Below are positions 41,774-51,366 of a stretch of DNA of 64,000 bases, one piece after another. Position 1 is the stretch's first letter. Each line of letters opens with the position of its first letter. The notes beneath the pieces are model-generated. The model saw only the letters and a list, made by a program, of their open reading frames with translations, made no database searches and was not told where the DNA came from. Made by a program: the position numbers and the translations under genes. Source of the stretch: Agromyces cerinus. GTDB lineage: Bacteria; Actinomycetota; Actinomycetes; Actinomycetales; Microbacteriaceae. The stretch lies in the NCBI RefSeq assembly GCF_016907835.1, contig NZ_JAFBCT010000001.1, positions 3,596,001 to 3,660,000 of the forward strand, in the 5' to 3' direction.

Positions 41774-42610
41774 CTAGAAGATCATCGGGCGATCGTCGTC
41801 ATCATCGCCGATCGCGAGGTCGACGAGCACCGGCACGTGGTCGCTCGGGGCGTCGCCCTTGCGCTCGTTGCGGTGGATCGAGGCGTCCGTCACGGCCTCG
41901 GCGAATGCCGCCGACCCGAGGATGAAGTCGATGCGCAGCCCCTCGTTGCGCGGGAACTTCAGCTGCTTGTAGTCCCAGTAGGTGTAGCCCTCGGGAATGC
42001 GCGGGCGCACGACATCCGTCACACCGGCGTTCTCGAGCGTGAAGAACGCCTGCCGCTCGGCCGGCGACACATGGGTCGTCTGCCCCTCGACGACGGCCGG
42101 GTCTCCGTTGTCTTCATCGAGCGGTGCGATGTTGAAGTCGCCCATGAGCGCGAACGGCACTTCGGGCCGAGCGGATGTCTCGGCGCGCGTGTACTCCGTG
42201 AGCGCCGCGAGCCAGTCGAGCTTGTACGTGTAGTGCGGGTCGTCGAGCGAGCGGCCGTTGGGCACGTAGAGGCTCCACACCCGCACGCCGTTCACCGTCG
42301 CGCCGATCGCGCGCGCCTCCTGCGGCTGGTCGGGGCCTTCGAGCCCCTTGAGGAAGCCGGGCATGCCGGGGAACGAGGTCTCGACCTCGCCGATCGGCGA
42401 ACGGCTCGCGATCGCGACGCCGTTCCACTGGTTCAGGCCGTGGATCGCGACCTCGTAGCCCGCCTCCTCGAACGCCTCGATCGGGAACTGCTCGGGCTTG
42501 CACTTGATCTCCTGCATCGCCAGCACGTCGACGTCTTCGCGCACCATCCAATCGACGGTGCGCGCCACGCGGGCGCGGATCGAGTTGACGTTCCAGGTGG
42601 CGATGCGCAT
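41774..42610 (-). CDS. xthA: Exodeoxyribonuclease III
   Basis: A 278-residue AP endonuclease/3'-5' exonuclease of the ExoIII family, acting in base excision repair. Motifs run in order: [21 protein letters not shown] with the metal Glu, LYVPNGRS with the catalytic Tyr region, [31 protein letters not shown] and SDHVPV. Length and order are normal. Single gene; the acidic tail GDDDDDRP is unusual but harmless. Confidence 0.95.
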   Translation of the reverse strand: MRIATWNVNSIRARVARTVDWMVREDVDVLAMQEIKCKPEQFPIEAFEEAGYEVAIHGLNQWNGVAIASRSPIGEVETSFPGMPGFLKGLEGPDQPQEARAIGATVNGVRVWSLYVPNGRSLDDPHYTYKLDWLAALTEYTRAETSARPEVPFALMGDFNIAPLDEDNGDPAVVEGQTTHVSPAERQAFFTLENAGVTDVVRPRIPEGYTYWDYKQLKFPRNEGLRIDFILGSAAFAEAVTDASIHRNERKGDAPSDHVPVLVDLAIGDDDDDRPMIF

Positions 42611-42675
42611 GGTCCCAGCCTATTCGGCGGCACCGACGCGATTCGGCGCCGTGGCCGATTCCGCGCCCGGGTGAG

Positions 42676-43230
42676 TCAGGGGCGCAGCCGCTCCCGCAGC
42701 GATGGACGACCGACCCGCGGCACCACGATCCAGAACACCGCGAGCAGGATGAGGCTGACCCCGAGCGCGATGAACCCCGCGACCTGGTTCACGGCCACGT
42801 CGAAGATGAGGCTCGCAACGCCCGCCGTGAGGAACGAGACGACGACGAGCAGCGTCAGCAGGATGCGGTTGGCGATCCGCACGACCCGCTCCTTCTGGTG
42901 TTGTCCGGTGAGCTCGCGGTGCAGGATCACGGGCGCGAGACCCAGCATCGTCGCCGTCGCGGCGAGGACGACGAGCACGAGGTAGAGGGCGAGCTCGTAG
43001 CGCTCGAGCTCGGCGAACGTCGGCTGGAACGCCACCGCGAGCAGGAAGCCCGTGATGATCTGCGTGCCGGCCTGCACTGCGCGAAGCTCCTGCAGGACAT
43101 CGTTCCACTTGCGGTCGAGACGCTCGCCGTACGTCTCCCGCCGGGTCTCGGTGTGCTCGCCGTGGACGTCGGCGGGATCGGCGCGGGCGGGTTCCACGTC
43201 GTCGTCGGCGGCTTCGGATTCGTGCGCCAT
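42676..43230 (-). CDS. DUF6328-family membrane protein
   Basis: A 184-residue protein with an acidic N-terminus, then [29 protein letters not shown] and three further transmembrane segments, [45 protein letters not shown] and [20 protein letters not shown] (spans named by their ends). The ELRxxQxGxQ entry helix is the recognisable family feature. Function unknown. Divergent from cofE. Confidence 0.75.
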   Translation of the reverse strand: MAHESEAADDDVEPARADPADVHGEHTETRRETYGERLDRKWNDVLQELRAVQAGTQIITGFLLAVAFQPTFAELERYELALYLVLVVLAATATMLGLAPVILHRELTGQHQKERVVRIANRILLTLLVVVSFLTAGVASLIFDVAVNQVAGFIALGVSLILLAVFWIVVPRVGRPSLRERLRP

Positions 43231-43302
43231 GGCCGAATTCTGGCAGCGGCACCACGGAAGCTGCAAGGATCGAGTCAGTATCCATGGAGCCAGGGGGTGG
43301 CC

Positions 43303-44082
43303 GTGAAGTTCAGCATCGAAGGCGTCGAGGGCCTGCCCGAGATCGAGCAGGGCGCCGACCTGGCCGCGCTGATCGTCGACGCGACCGACCTCGCAGACGG
43401 CGACATCCTGGTCATCACCTCGAAGATCGTCTCGAAGGCCGAGGGGCGCGTCGTGCAGGCGGCCGACCGAGAGCAGGCCATCACCGACGAGACCGTCCGC
43501 GTCGTCGCGACCCGCCAGTACGAGGGCGGCGTGACCCGCATCGTCGAGAACCGGCAGGGCGTCATCGGCGCGGCGGCCGGTGTCGACGCGTCGAACGCAC
43601 CCGACGGCACCGTGCTGCTGCTGCCGGTCGATCCGGATGCCTCGGCGCGGGCGCTGGCCACCGGCATCCGTGCGCTCACCGGCGCTCACGTCGGCGTCAT
43701 CCTCTCCGACACGCTCGGCCGACCGTGGCGCGAGGGCCAGACCGACCTCGCGATCGGCGCGGCCGGCGTGCACGTCTTCGACGACCTGCGCGGGTCGACG
43801 GATGCCTCGGGCAAGCCGCTCTCGGTCACCATGCCGTGCGTGGCCGACGAGATCGCCGGGGCCGCCGAGCTCGTGAAGGGCAAGTCGTCGGGCGTGCCAA
43901 TCGCGGTCGTGCGCGGCCTCGGGCAGTTCGTGGGCGATCTCGACCTGCCGGGTGCACGGTCGATCCAGCGGCCGGCCGAGCGCGACCTCTTCCGCGTGGG
44001 CGCCGACGAGGCGTACAACGAGGGGTATCGCGACGGCTTCGACGAAGCGCAGTCCGAGGGGCCGCTGGCCGCCGCGGAGTGA
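43303..44082 (+). CDS. cofE: Coenzyme F420:L-glutamate ligase
   Basis: A 259-residue CofE that adds glutamates to F420-0 using GTP. Family blocks are [49 protein letters not shown] and [19 protein letters not shown]. It lacks the C-terminal nitroreductase-like domain of mycobacterial FbiB, so it is the short, archaeal-length form. GTG 43303 has a GGGGG stretch 5 nt upstream; GTG 43297 is equally in frame. It begins the F420 segment with the oxidoreductase, cofC and fgd genes that follow. Confidence 0.9.
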   Translation: MKFSIEGVEGLPEIEQGADLAALIVDATDLADGDILVITSKIVSKAEGRVVQAADREQAITDETVRVVATRQYEGGVTRIVENRQGVIGAAAGVDASNAPDGTVLLLPVDPDASARALATGIRALTGAHVGVILSDTLGRPWREGQTDLAIGAAGVHVFDDLRGSTDASGKPLSVTMPCVADEIAGAAELVKGKSSGVPIAVVRGLGQFVGDLDLPGARSIQRPAERDLFRVGADEAYNEGYRDGFDEAQSEGPLAAAE

Positions 44083-44125
44083 CCCTCCGGCGGCAGACAC
44101 CCCGCCGACACGCGAAGATGGAGAC

Positions 44126-45124
44126 GTGTCAGCACACATCGGCTACGCCGCCATGCTCGAGCGGTTCCCGCCTGCAGAGGCCGTCGCGCTCAGCGCGCTC
44201 GCCGAGTCGCACGGGTTCCGCGGCGTCATGGCGAGCGACCACTTCCAGCCGTGGATTCCCGCGCAGGGCGAGTCCTCGTTTGTGTGGAGCGTGCTCGGCG
44301 CCATCGGCGAACGCACGCGCGGCGACTTCGGCCCGGGCGTGACGACGCCGGGGTATCGGATGCATCCGGCCGTCGTCGCCCAGGCGAGCGCGACGCTCGC
44401 GGCGATGCATCCGGGTCGCCACTGGCTCGGCCTCGGCTCGGGCGAGGCGCTCAACGAGCACGTCGTGGGCCCGTACTGGCCCGAGGCGCCCGACCGCATC
44501 AACCGCATGTTCGAGGCGGTCGACCTGATCAGGAAGCTCTTCGCCGGCTCGCTCGCCGGCCGCGACGTGCGTCACTCCGGCCAGCACTTCAAGCTCGAGG
44601 CGACCCGACTCTGGACGATGCCGGCCGTCGCGCCCGAGATCCTCGTCGCGGCATCGGGTCCGGTGACCGCCAAGCGCGCGGGTCGCACCGTCGACGGCAT
44701 GATCACGACGGGCGCCCCCGCCGAGAAGCTCGCGGCCCTGCTCACCCGGTTCCGCGAGGGCGCGCGCGAGGTCGGGCGCGATGCCGCGCGCATGCCGAAG
44801 GTGCTGCAGCTGCACCTCTCGTGGGCGCCCACCGATGAGGAGGCGATGCGCGGCGCGCTCACCGAGTGGCCGAACGGCGGGCTGCGCATCCCGCGCGGCG
44901 ACATCCGCTCGCCCTTCGAGTTCGAACAGCTCGCCCGCACCGTGCGCCCCGAGGACTTCGCCGGCCGCATGGTCGTCTCGGCCGACCCCGACGTGCACCG
45001 CGCCGACATCCAGCGCCACCTCGACCTCGGCTTCGACCGCATCTACCTGCACAACGCGGGCCGCGACCAGGCCGCGTTCCTCGAGGTCTTCGGTCGCGAC
45101 GTGCTTCCCGGGCTCCGGGCATGA
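44126..45124 (+). CDS. F420-dependent LLM-class oxidoreductase
   Basis: A 332-residue luciferase-like TIM-barrel enzyme similar to F420-dependent glucose-6-phosphate dehydrogenase: IGYAAMLERFPPAEAVALSA, ASDHFQPWIP, WLGLGSGEALNEHVVG and DGMITTGAPAEKL. SDHFQPW is the F420-binding hallmark. Differences in the sugar-phosphate residues suggest another substrate. It lies between cofE and cofC and overlaps cofC by ATGA, linking it to F420 supply. GTG 44126 follows a GGAG-like site. Confidence 0.88.
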   Translation: MSAHIGYAAMLERFPPAEAVALSALAESHGFRGVMASDHFQPWIPAQGESSFVWSVLGAIGERTRGDFGPGVTTPGYRMHPAVVAQASATLAAMHPGRHWLGLGSGEALNEHVVGPYWPEAPDRINRMFEAVDLIRKLFAGSLAGRDVRHSGQHFKLEATRLWTMPAVAPEILVAASGPVTAKRAGRTVDGMITTGAPAEKLAALLTRFREGAREVGRDAARMPKVLQLHLSWAPTDEEAMRGALTEWPNGGLRIPRGDIRSPFEFEQLARTVRPEDFAGRMVVSADPDVHRADIQRHLDLGFDRIYLHNAGRDQAAFLEVFGRDVLPGLRA

Positions 45125-45810
45125 CGAGCGCAGCGGATGCCGCGGGGCCGGCCTCGGCCGCGACCCCCGCCTGGACCGTCGTGATCCCCGTGAAGGCGCC
45201 GGCCGGCGCCAAGACGCGGCTCGCCGCGGCCGTGTCGCCGGCCGAGCGCGAGGCGCTCGCCCGGGCGTTCGCCCTCGACACGATCGCCGCGGCACTCGCC
45301 GCTCGCACGGTCGCCCGCGTCATCGTGGTCGGCGATGACCCCTCGCTCGCCGGCGCGGCCGAGTTCCTGCCCGAGCCGGCCGACGCGCCGCGGGGGCTGA
45401 CCCGCGCGATCGCGCACGCCATCGCCCATGCCCGGGTGGGCGACGACGAGGCGGACCTCCGCCCCGTGGCCGTGCTGCTCGGCGACCTGCCGGCCCTCGC
45501 GCCCGAGCAACTCGACGCGGCGCTCGAGTCTGCGTCGCGGCATCCGCTCGCCTTCGTGCGCGACGCCGACGGCACCGGCACGACCCTCGCGACGGCCTCG
45601 GCGGGCGTGCAGCTCGCACCGCACTTCGGCGCCGACTCGGCGGCGCGGCATGCCGCTGCCGGGTTCGTCGAGCTCGAGGCATCCGCAGGCCTCCGGCGTG
45701 ACGTCGACACGATCGACGCGCTCGCCGAAGCCCTCGAGCTCGGCGTCGGGCCGCTGACGCGGGTTGCAGCTGCAGGCATTCCGTTGCGCGGCGGTGCCGG
45801 CGCTCCCTAG
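45121..45810 (+). CDS. cofC: 2-phospho-L-lactate/phosphoenolpyruvate guanylyltransferase
   Basis: A 229-residue nucleotidyltransferase of the CofC/FbiD family that activates phospholactate or PEP with GTP for F420 assembly by CofD. The N-terminal VVIPVKAPAGAKTRLAAA is the nucleotide-binding signature; VAVLLGDLPALAPEQL carries the metal Asp, and DGTGTTLA and HFGADSAARHAAAG are conserved. It overlaps the preceding oxidoreductase gene by 4 nt, the closest coupling in the F420 segment. Confidence 0.93.
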   Translation: MTSAADAAGPASAATPAWTVVIPVKAPAGAKTRLAAAVSPAEREALARAFALDTIAAALAARTVARVIVVGDDPSLAGAAEFLPEPADAPRGLTRAIAHAIAHARVGDDEADLRPVAVLLGDLPALAPEQLDAALESASRHPLAFVRDADGTGTTLATASAGVQLAPHFGADSAARHAAAGFVELEASAGLRRDVDTIDALAEALELGVGPLTRVAAAGIPLRGGAGAP

Positions 45811-45819
45811 TCTCGGGGC

Positions 45820-46206
45820 ATGGGTCACGCCGAAGACGTCGAAGACACCGTGCCGCCGCCGGCCGGGTCGGCAGCGACGCCGTCGCTCTCCGAGGCCGCT
45901 GCAGCACACGATGCGTCGATGCCCGCCGCTGCCGATGCCGGTGCCGTCGCCGGGAGCGCGGTGGTCTCGATCGTGATCGCCCTCGTCGCGCTCGCAACAC
46001 TCTTCGCGGGCCCGATCGCGGTCGTCCCGGCGATCGCGGGCATGATCGTCTCCCTTCGTGCCCGCAGGCAGTTGCAGCGCTCGTCGTATCGTGGCTACGG
46101 CATCTCGCTCCTGGCGTTCCTGATCTGCCTGGGCGTCTTCGTCGTGACGGCCGTGCCGATCATCTTGCCGTTCGCGTCGGTGCTGTTGTTCGCGCTGCTT
46201 CCCTGA
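45820..46206 (+). CDS. DUF4190-like small membrane protein
   Basis: A 128-residue protein with an Ala/Asp-rich 45-residue N-terminus and two to three hydrophobic segments: VVSIVIALVALATLFAGP, VVPAIAGMIVSLRARRQL and ISLLAFLICLGVFVVTAVPIILPF. The basic turn RARRQLQRSSYRGYG resembles DUF4190 proteins. TAGTCT (45808-45813) 6 nt before ATG implies its own leaderless promoter. No known link with F420 beyond position. Confidence 0.65.
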   Translation: MGHAEDVEDTVPPPAGSAATPSLSEAAAAHDASMPAAADAGAVAGSAVVSIVIALVALATLFAGPIAVVPAIAGMIVSLRARRQLQRSSYRGYGISLLAFLICLGVFVVTAVPIILPFASVLLFALLP

Positions 46207-46260
46207 GCCGGCTCCGTCCCTTTTGGCACCGAGCCCCGCGGGGCGTGCGAGGATCGAAGC

Positions 46261-47280
46261 ATGACGCTCACCCTCGGATACAAGGCCTCAGCCGAGCAGT
46301 TCGCCCCGCGCGAGCTCGTGGAGATCGCGGTCGCGGCCGAAGCCAACGGCTTCGAGTCGGTGTTCACGAGCGACCACTTCCAGCCGTGGCGGCACGATGG
46401 CGGGCACGCGCCGTTCTCCCTCACCTGGATGGCCGCCGTCGGTGAGCGCACCTCGACCATCAAGATCGGCACGAGCGTCATGACGCCGACGTTCCGCTAC
46501 AACCCGGCGGTGCTCGCCCAGGCGTTCGCGAGCCTCGGCTGCCTGTACCCGGGGCGCATTATCGCGGGCTTCGGCACCGGCGAAGCGCTGAACGAGATCG
46601 CCACGGGCTTCCGCGGCGCGGGCGAGCAGCAGTGGCCCGAGTTCCGCGAGCGCTTCGCGCGGCTCCGCGAGTCGGTGCGGCTCATGCGTGCGCTCTGGAC
46701 CGACGACGAGCAGGTGAGCTTCGAGGGCGAGTACTACTCGACCCACGACGCGTCGATCTACGACCGACCGGATGTCCCGGTGCCCGTCTACATCGCCGCC
46801 GGCGGTCCGACCGTCGCGAAGTACGCGGGGCGCGCGGGTGACGGATTCATCTGCACCTCCGGCAAGGGCATGGAGCTCTACACCGAGCAGCTCATCCCAG
46901 CCGTGAAGGAAGGCGTCGCGGCCGGCGGTCGCTCGTACGACGCGCTCGACCGCATGATCGAGATCAAGGTCTCGTACGACACCGACGCCACGGCCGCGCT
47001 CGAGAACACGCGGTTCTGGTCGCCGCTGTCGCTCAGCCCCGAGCAGAAGCACGACATCACCGACCCCGTCGAGATGGAGCGGGCCGCCGACGCGCTGCCG
47101 ATCGAGCAGATCGCCAAGCGCTGGATCGTCGGCAGTGACCCCGACGAGGTCGTCGCCGGCATCAAGCAGTACGTCGACTGGGGCTTCAACCACCTCGTCT
47201 TCCACGCGCCCGGTCACGATCAGGCGCGATTCCAGGAGCTCTTCGCGCGCGACCTCGCGCCGCGACTGCGGGCGCTCTGA
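46261..47280 (+). CDS. fgd: F420-dependent glucose-6-phosphate dehydrogenase
   Basis: A 339-residue enzyme that reduces F420 with glucose-6-phosphate, the main source of F420H2 in actinobacteria. It closely follows mycobacterial Fgd1: [78 protein letters not shown] (here DPVEMERA) and [13 protein letters not shown]. The GAGEQQ insertion after GFR is minor. It is downstream of cofE/cofC, so F420 synthesis and reduction are clustered. Confidence 0.95.
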   Translation: MTLTLGYKASAEQFAPRELVEIAVAAEANGFESVFTSDHFQPWRHDGGHAPFSLTWMAAVGERTSTIKIGTSVMTPTFRYNPAVLAQAFASLGCLYPGRIIAGFGTGEALNEIATGFRGAGEQQWPEFRERFARLRESVRLMRALWTDDEQVSFEGEYYSTHDASIYDRPDVPVPVYIAAGGPTVAKYAGRAGDGFICTSGKGMELYTEQLIPAVKEGVAAGGRSYDALDRMIEIKVSYDTDATAALENTRFWSPLSLSPEQKHDITDPVEMERAADALPIEQIAKRWIVGSDPDEVVAGIKQYVDWGFNHLVFHAPGHDQARFQELFARDLAPRLRAL

Positions 47281-47339
47281 CCTCGGCGCATTCGTTTCAG
47301 GACGACGACTCGGGAGCAGGAAGGAACTCGTGTTCCCGT

Positions 47340-47376
47340 CCTGAGCTCGAGGCGTTCTCCTGATTTCGAGCTCAGG
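47340..47376. terminator. Bidirectional terminator between fgd and ggt
   Basis: CCTGAGCTCGA (47340-47350) and TCGAGCTCAGG (47366-47376) are perfect 11-bp arms with a 15-nt loop. The right arm overlaps the last codons of ggt. A second pair, TCAGGACG near 47298 and CGTCCTGA near 47337, encloses the intergenic region and could form a competing hairpin. Confidence 0.65.
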
Positions 47377-49207
47377 GAGCCGGTTCGACCACCAACCCGG
47401 TGCCGCCGCCGCGCCGAACGGGTTCGGCCACCGCGGTCATGAGTCCGTCGGCGTCGACCTCGATGGCCGCCACCGCACCGATCTCGGCTGGCGGTCCGAA
47501 CGTGTGGCCGTACGGTGCGAGTTCGGCAGCGAAGGCGTCGAGGAACGCCTGCTCGGCCGAGACGTTCGCGGTGTTGCGCTGCGACGCCCGCGGTGCCGCG
47601 ACCGCCTCGGGCAGGCTCATACCGAGGTCGATGCGGTTCACGAGCACCTGCGCCACGGTCGTGATGATCGTCGACCCGCCCGGCGAGCCGACCACGTAGC
47701 GCACGTCGCCGCCGTCGAGCACGATCGTGGGCGACATCGACGAGCGCGGGCGCTTGCCTGGCTCGACGGTGTTCGGGTCGGCGGGGTTCGGCACGAAGTT
47801 GAAGTCGGTGAGCTCGTTGTTCAGCAGGAATCCGCGCCCCGGCACGGTCATGCCCGAGCCGCCCGTCTGCTCGATCGTGAGCGTGTACGAGACCGCGTTG
47901 CCCCACTGGTCGACGACCGAGAGGTGGGTGGTCGAGATGTTCTCGGTGTCGACGGGGTCGGCGGCGGCGGCGAGCTCGCAGCCCGCCGCGTCCAGCGGCG
48001 CCGGCGCCACGGGCTTGACCGATGCGGCATCCGGGTCGATCACGCAGGCTCGTGCGTCGGCGAAGTCCTGACTCAGCAGGGTCTCGGTCGGCACGTCGAC
48101 GAAGGCCGGGTCGCCGACGTAGGCGTTGCGGTCGGCGAAGGCGTGGGCGGTGGCCTCGAGGTAGAGGTGCAGGGCCTGCGGCGTCTGCTCGCCCGCGAGG
48201 TCGTAGTTCTCGAGGATGTTCAGCGACTCGCCGACCGTCGTGCCGCCCGACGACGACGGCGCCATGCCGTAGACGTCGAGTCCGCGGTACTCGAGGTGCG
48301 TCGGGTCCTGCTCGAGCACCTCGTAGTCGGCGAGGTCATCGGCCGTCAGGAAGCCCGGGTACGCGGGCAGCGTCGCCGCCGGATCGACCTGCGGATCCTG
48401 CGCGATCGCAGCGATCTCGTCGGCGAGGGCTCCCTCGTAGAAGACGTCGGTGCCGTGCACCGCGATCTGTCGAAGCGTCTTCGCCAGGTCGGGGTTCGTG
48501 AAGGTCGACCCGACCACCGGTGGTGCGTCGTTCGGCAGGAACAGCTCGGCCGTGGCGGGGAACGCCGCGAATCGGGCCTGGTTGGCCGCCGTCTGCTGGG
48601 CGAACGTCTCGTCGACCCGGAACCCGCGCGTGGCGAGCAGGATCGACGGCTTCAGCATGTCGTGCAGCGACTCGGTGCCGTAGCGGGCGAGCGCGGCCTC
48701 CCAGGTGGCGAGCGTGCCCGGCACGCCGACCGAGAGTCCCGACGACACGGCGGCGGCGAAGGGGTACGGCTGACCCGTCACGGGATCGATGAACGCATCG
48801 GTCGGCATCGTCGCGGGCGCGGTCTCCCGCCCGTCGATCGTGGTCACCTCGCCGCTCGCCGCGTCGAAGTACACGAAGTAGCCGCCGCCGCCGATGCCCG
48901 CGCTGTAGGGCTCGGTGACGCCGAGCGCGGAAGCCGTGGCCACGGCGGCGTCGACGGCGTTGCCGCCCTTGCGCAGCACCTCGAGACCCACGGCGCTCGC
49001 CTCCGAGTCGACGGATGACACGGCGCCGCCGAAGCCCGTCGAGGTCGACGGCGCCGGCGGCGCCGGGCGCCCGGCGGCGACCAGGCCCGCGGTGGCCGGC
49101 TGCGCGGAAGCCGGAGCGGCGGCGGCGAGCGCACCGACCGCGAGCGTTGCGGCGAGCGCTGCGCTCAGGCGACGAAGCGCGGTGCGGCGGCGGACGACGT
49201 TGACCAT
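47372..49207 (-). CDS. ggt: Gamma-glutamyltransferase, secreted
   Basis: A 611-residue Ntn hydrolase that cleaves glutathione-like gamma-glutamyl compounds. A signal peptide (ALAATLAVGALAAAAPASA) is followed by the large subunit with GGNAVDAAVATASALGVTEPYSAGIGGGGY and the autocleavage site before Thr in ENISTTHLSVVD; the small subunit carries SGMTVPGRGFLLNNEL, RPRSSMSPTIV and VGSPGGSTIIT (substrate Ser/Gly). Length and motif order are normal. Monocistronic; no regulatory site recognised. Confidence 0.95.
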   Translation of the reverse strand: MVNVVRRRTALRRLSAALAATLAVGALAAAAPASAQPATAGLVAAGRPAPPAPSTSTGFGGAVSSVDSEASAVGLEVLRKGGNAVDAAVATASALGVTEPYSAGIGGGGYFVYFDAASGEVTTIDGRETAPATMPTDAFIDPVTGQPYPFAAAVSSGLSVGVPGTLATWEAALARYGTESLHDMLKPSILLATRGFRVDETFAQQTAANQARFAAFPATAELFLPNDAPPVVGSTFTNPDLAKTLRQIAVHGTDVFYEGALADEIAAIAQDPQVDPAATLPAYPGFLTADDLADYEVLEQDPTHLEYRGLDVYGMAPSSSGGTTVGESLNILENYDLAGEQTPQALHLYLEATAHAFADRNAYVGDPAFVDVPTETLLSQDFADARACVIDPDAASVKPVAPAPLDAAGCELAAAADPVDTENISTTHLSVVDQWGNAVSYTLTIEQTGGSGMTVPGRGFLLNNELTDFNFVPNPADPNTVEPGKRPRSSMSPTIVLDGGDVRYVVGSPGGSTIITTVAQVLVNRIDLGMSLPEAVAAPRASQRNTANVSAEQAFLDAFAAELAPYGHTFGPPAEIGAVAAIEVDADGLMTAVAEPVRRGGGTGLVVEPAP

Positions 49208-49323
49208 GATGGAACCCCCCGAATTGGGTACAACCTGGCAGATGACCTCACCGTAGACCTCGGCGGGGTCGGCGGCAACGGGTTGACGTCGACCGGGGCG
49301 ACGACAGTGCGGGAGCTACCGGG

Positions 49324-49821
49324 TCAGCGCAGGCCGGGCCGGTTCACGCTCGGCGGGAGCGCGCAGTAGTCGTAGAAGAAGCGGGTCGGTGCGGCATCGT
49401 CGGTGACGTCGACGATGACGGATGCGCCGGAGTGCGGCAGCTCGTCGCCCGCGAGCAGCCACACCGAGAAGTGCCAGATGCCGCGCACGGCGTCGTCGAG
49501 CAGGCCCCGGCCGTCGGCGACGAGCACGGTGTCGTCGGATGCCCCGGGCAGGGCGCCCGCGCGGAAGGGCCCCACCACATCGGCGCGCAACGCGGCTTCT
49601 TCGGCGACGCCGACCGAGACGCGGATGACGGTCTGCCCGTGCGCGGTGAGTGCTGCCGCAAGGTCATCGGCGAAGCGTGCGGCATCGGCATCGGCATCGG
49701 CCGTCGCGGCCGCCTCGACCGCGATGAGCCGGGGGCCCCGAGAGGCGTGGTGCAGGAACTCCTCGACGATGCCCGCAATCAGTTCGTCGCGGGGTTGCGC
49801 CTCGTAGGCCGTTCGCGTCAT
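49324..49821 (-). CDS. Hypothetical protein, degenerate uridine-kinase-like
   Basis: A 165-residue protein whose layout (LIAVEAAA near the start, a helical DLAAALTAHGQTVIRVSV stretch, then VLVADGRGLL and a Trp/Phe-rich end) resembles actinobacterial uridine-kinase-like NTPases, but the Walker A glycines and Lys are replaced by an Ala/Asp run (TADADADAARF). If the relationship is real, nucleotide binding is lost. Alternatively it is an unrelated orphan. No partner genes. Confidence 0.6.
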   Translation of the reverse strand: MTRTAYEAQPRDELIAGIVEEFLHHASRGPRLIAVEAAATADADADAARFADDLAAALTAHGQTVIRVSVGVAEEAALRADVVGPFRAGALPGASDDTVLVADGRGLLDDAVRGIWHFSVWLLAGDELPHSGASVIVDVTDDAAPTRFFYDYCALPPSVNRPGLR

Positions 49822-49907
49822 CCCCTCAGGCTACGCGCGCGGAGGGGCGCTGGCGCGTTCGCCTTCACGATGCAGGGTCAAGGTTTCAAGGACTACGTTG
49901 TTGGCGG

Positions 49908-50432
49908 ATGAAGCTAACTGCGATGGGCGACAGCGGAGCTGACCTTCCGGAGGATGCCCGAACCGCCTACCACTCGCATGATATGACGAGATATCGACTC
50001 GTAGTCGGCCGCAGATACAGCCCGCTTGCGGTGGCGCTGATCCGACCGATGGGCCTGAAAGTCCTCATTCTGGACGAATCTGGTCGGCCCAATTGGTTCC
50101 CACTTCCTCTGTTTGCCGTCGAGGCGCAAAGCCTCCCCGCATCCTGGCTCTTTGGCGTGACGGAAGTTCTGAACGCACCCTCAGTGACCGCGATCTGGGG
50201 GTACCGGGATCTCGTGTTGGACCCTGCTCATTTCGAGGCACTGATCGAGCGGAAGCTTCAAGCGTGGGAGGTGTTTCTGGATGCCGCCGACGGCAGGAGT
50301 GATCTGAGCCTCACGAGCGGGATGCAATATCGGTCGCTCGTGAAGAGGTCGAGAGGAGCCGTCAATCGTGCCGTGATGGCAGCCCGTAGGCTGATCCCTC
50401 ATGGCGAGCGCGTCACTGCTGGTGCTGCGTGA
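49908..50432 (+). CDS. Hypothetical protein
   Basis: A 174-residue protein without recognised motifs: RYRLVVGRRYSPLAVALIRP, LKVLILDESGRPNWFPLPLF and a basic C-terminus. Codon use is less GC-biased than in the flanking genes. TACGTT (49894-49899) lies 8 nt before the ATG, a possible leaderless promoter. It overlaps the convergent gene by 20 nt. It opens a run of orphan genes that looks acquired. Reality is supported by promoter placement and a protein-like composition, not by known homology. Confidence 0.55.
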   Translation: MKLTAMGDSGADLPEDARTAYHSHDMTRYRLVVGRRYSPLAVALIRPMGLKVLILDESGRPNWFPLPLFAVEAQSLPASWLFGVTEVLNAPSVTAIWGYRDLVLDPAHFEALIERKLQAWEVFLDAADGRSDLSLTSGMQYRSLVKRSRGAVNRAVMAARRLIPHGERVTAGAA

Positions 50433-50805
50433 GCTGTGACTTCGCCAACCATGCCTCGCATCGGCGAACCATCTCATCTCGATCAAACATGTAGTCATGA
50501 TCATCGTCGAGCGAGGGCGCATGCCAAAGGCAACTTCCCCCGTCGCTCACGAGGTCGAATCCGTGCACATACTGAGCGCCGGCGTGCGCCCTGCCACTCG
50601 TCGGTAGATCTCCTTCGACCCAGGGTGCGACGAATCGACATGCGACGGGCCGCGATATTTCTCCAGAGATCAGCAGGTGCATGACAAGGGCAACGGTCTC
50701 CTCGGTGAGGCACATCGAAGGTTGCGGATCAATCACAGTGCCATTGTGGGCCCGCTCCAGCCACATCGTCCACGGAACCGAAAGCCGGGCGAGTGACGCC
50801 CGCAA
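50413..50805 (-). CDS. Hypothetical protein
   Basis: A 130-residue reading frame with protein-like composition (CLTEETVALVMHLLISGEISRPVACRF, then VHGFDLVSDGGSCLWHAPSLDDDHDY), no recognised domain and no clear ribosome site; the true start may be the ATG about 30 codons in. It overlaps the convergent gene by 20 nt. The acidic C-terminal half is reminiscent of small immunity-type proteins, but no toxin gene is visible, so no function is proposed. Confidence 0.4.
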   Translation of the reverse strand: MRASLARLSVPWTMWLERAHNGTVIDPQPSMCLTEETVALVMHLLISGEISRPVACRFVAPWVEGDLPTSGRAHAGAQYVHGFDLVSDGGSCLWHAPSLDDDHDYMFDRDEMVRRCEAWLAKSQLTQHQQ

Positions 50806-50883
50806 GACGGTCCACCATCGAGCGGGAGTCGCTGGCCAATCCCGCGTTCAGCGGGCCGAGTGGGTAGGCGGTACGTTCAAGCG

Positions 50884-51147
50884 ATGAAGTTCGTGGCCTC
50901 CTTCTTTGACAGAGACGACCGATACTCCCTGGGCGTGGAGGAGCAGTCATCTACGGCATACCTGTCGATCCCGGTGTCGAATAGTGCCGCGGACTATGAG
51001 GAGTACTACGCCCTGAGCGACCACGAGTGCGCGGCTTACGCCACCGATCGAGAGAAGGCGCGCGCGTTCGCCGAACAATGCCGTCGCCACGAGCATGATG
51101 ACCGACTGATCCGGAAGCCGGGCTGGAGTCGCGGCACGCCGAGGTAG
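50884..51147 (+). CDS. Small conserved hypothetical protein
   Basis: An 87-residue protein: FFDRDDRYSLGVEEQSSTAYLSIPVSNS, AADYEEYYALSDHE and FAEQCRRHEHDDRLI. I recognise this as a small actinobacterial family of unknown function often annotated only as hypothetical. TACGTT (50872-50877) 6 nt before the ATG gives a good leaderless promoter. No partner. Confidence 0.65.
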   Translation: MKFVASFFDRDDRYSLGVEEQSSTAYLSIPVSNSAADYEEYYALSDHECAAYATDREKARAFAEQCRRHEHDDRLIRKPGWSRGTPR

Positions 51148-51366
51148 CGACTCGGGGCTGCGTGTCGCCATGCCGAAGCCGTCGGCCAGTGCGCGGATGC
51201 CGGTCGGTCATCGCGCCTGTAGACGGATCCGCCTACGCGACATCGGCTGCCGCGGGAGCGAACCGGCAATCGGTTGTCCAGTCACCGATACAACGCGACG
51301 TCGGTTGTCGTCTGTGGCGCGATGTGAAGACGGTCCCTGCTCGTGAGCGGTGGTTAGCTTGTCGTC
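51148..51366. other. Intergenic region
   Basis: No gene seen. The word CGGTTGTC occurs twice (near 51270 and 51302), with a TAGCTT -10-like box at 51355-51360 for the next gene. Confidence 0.4.
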
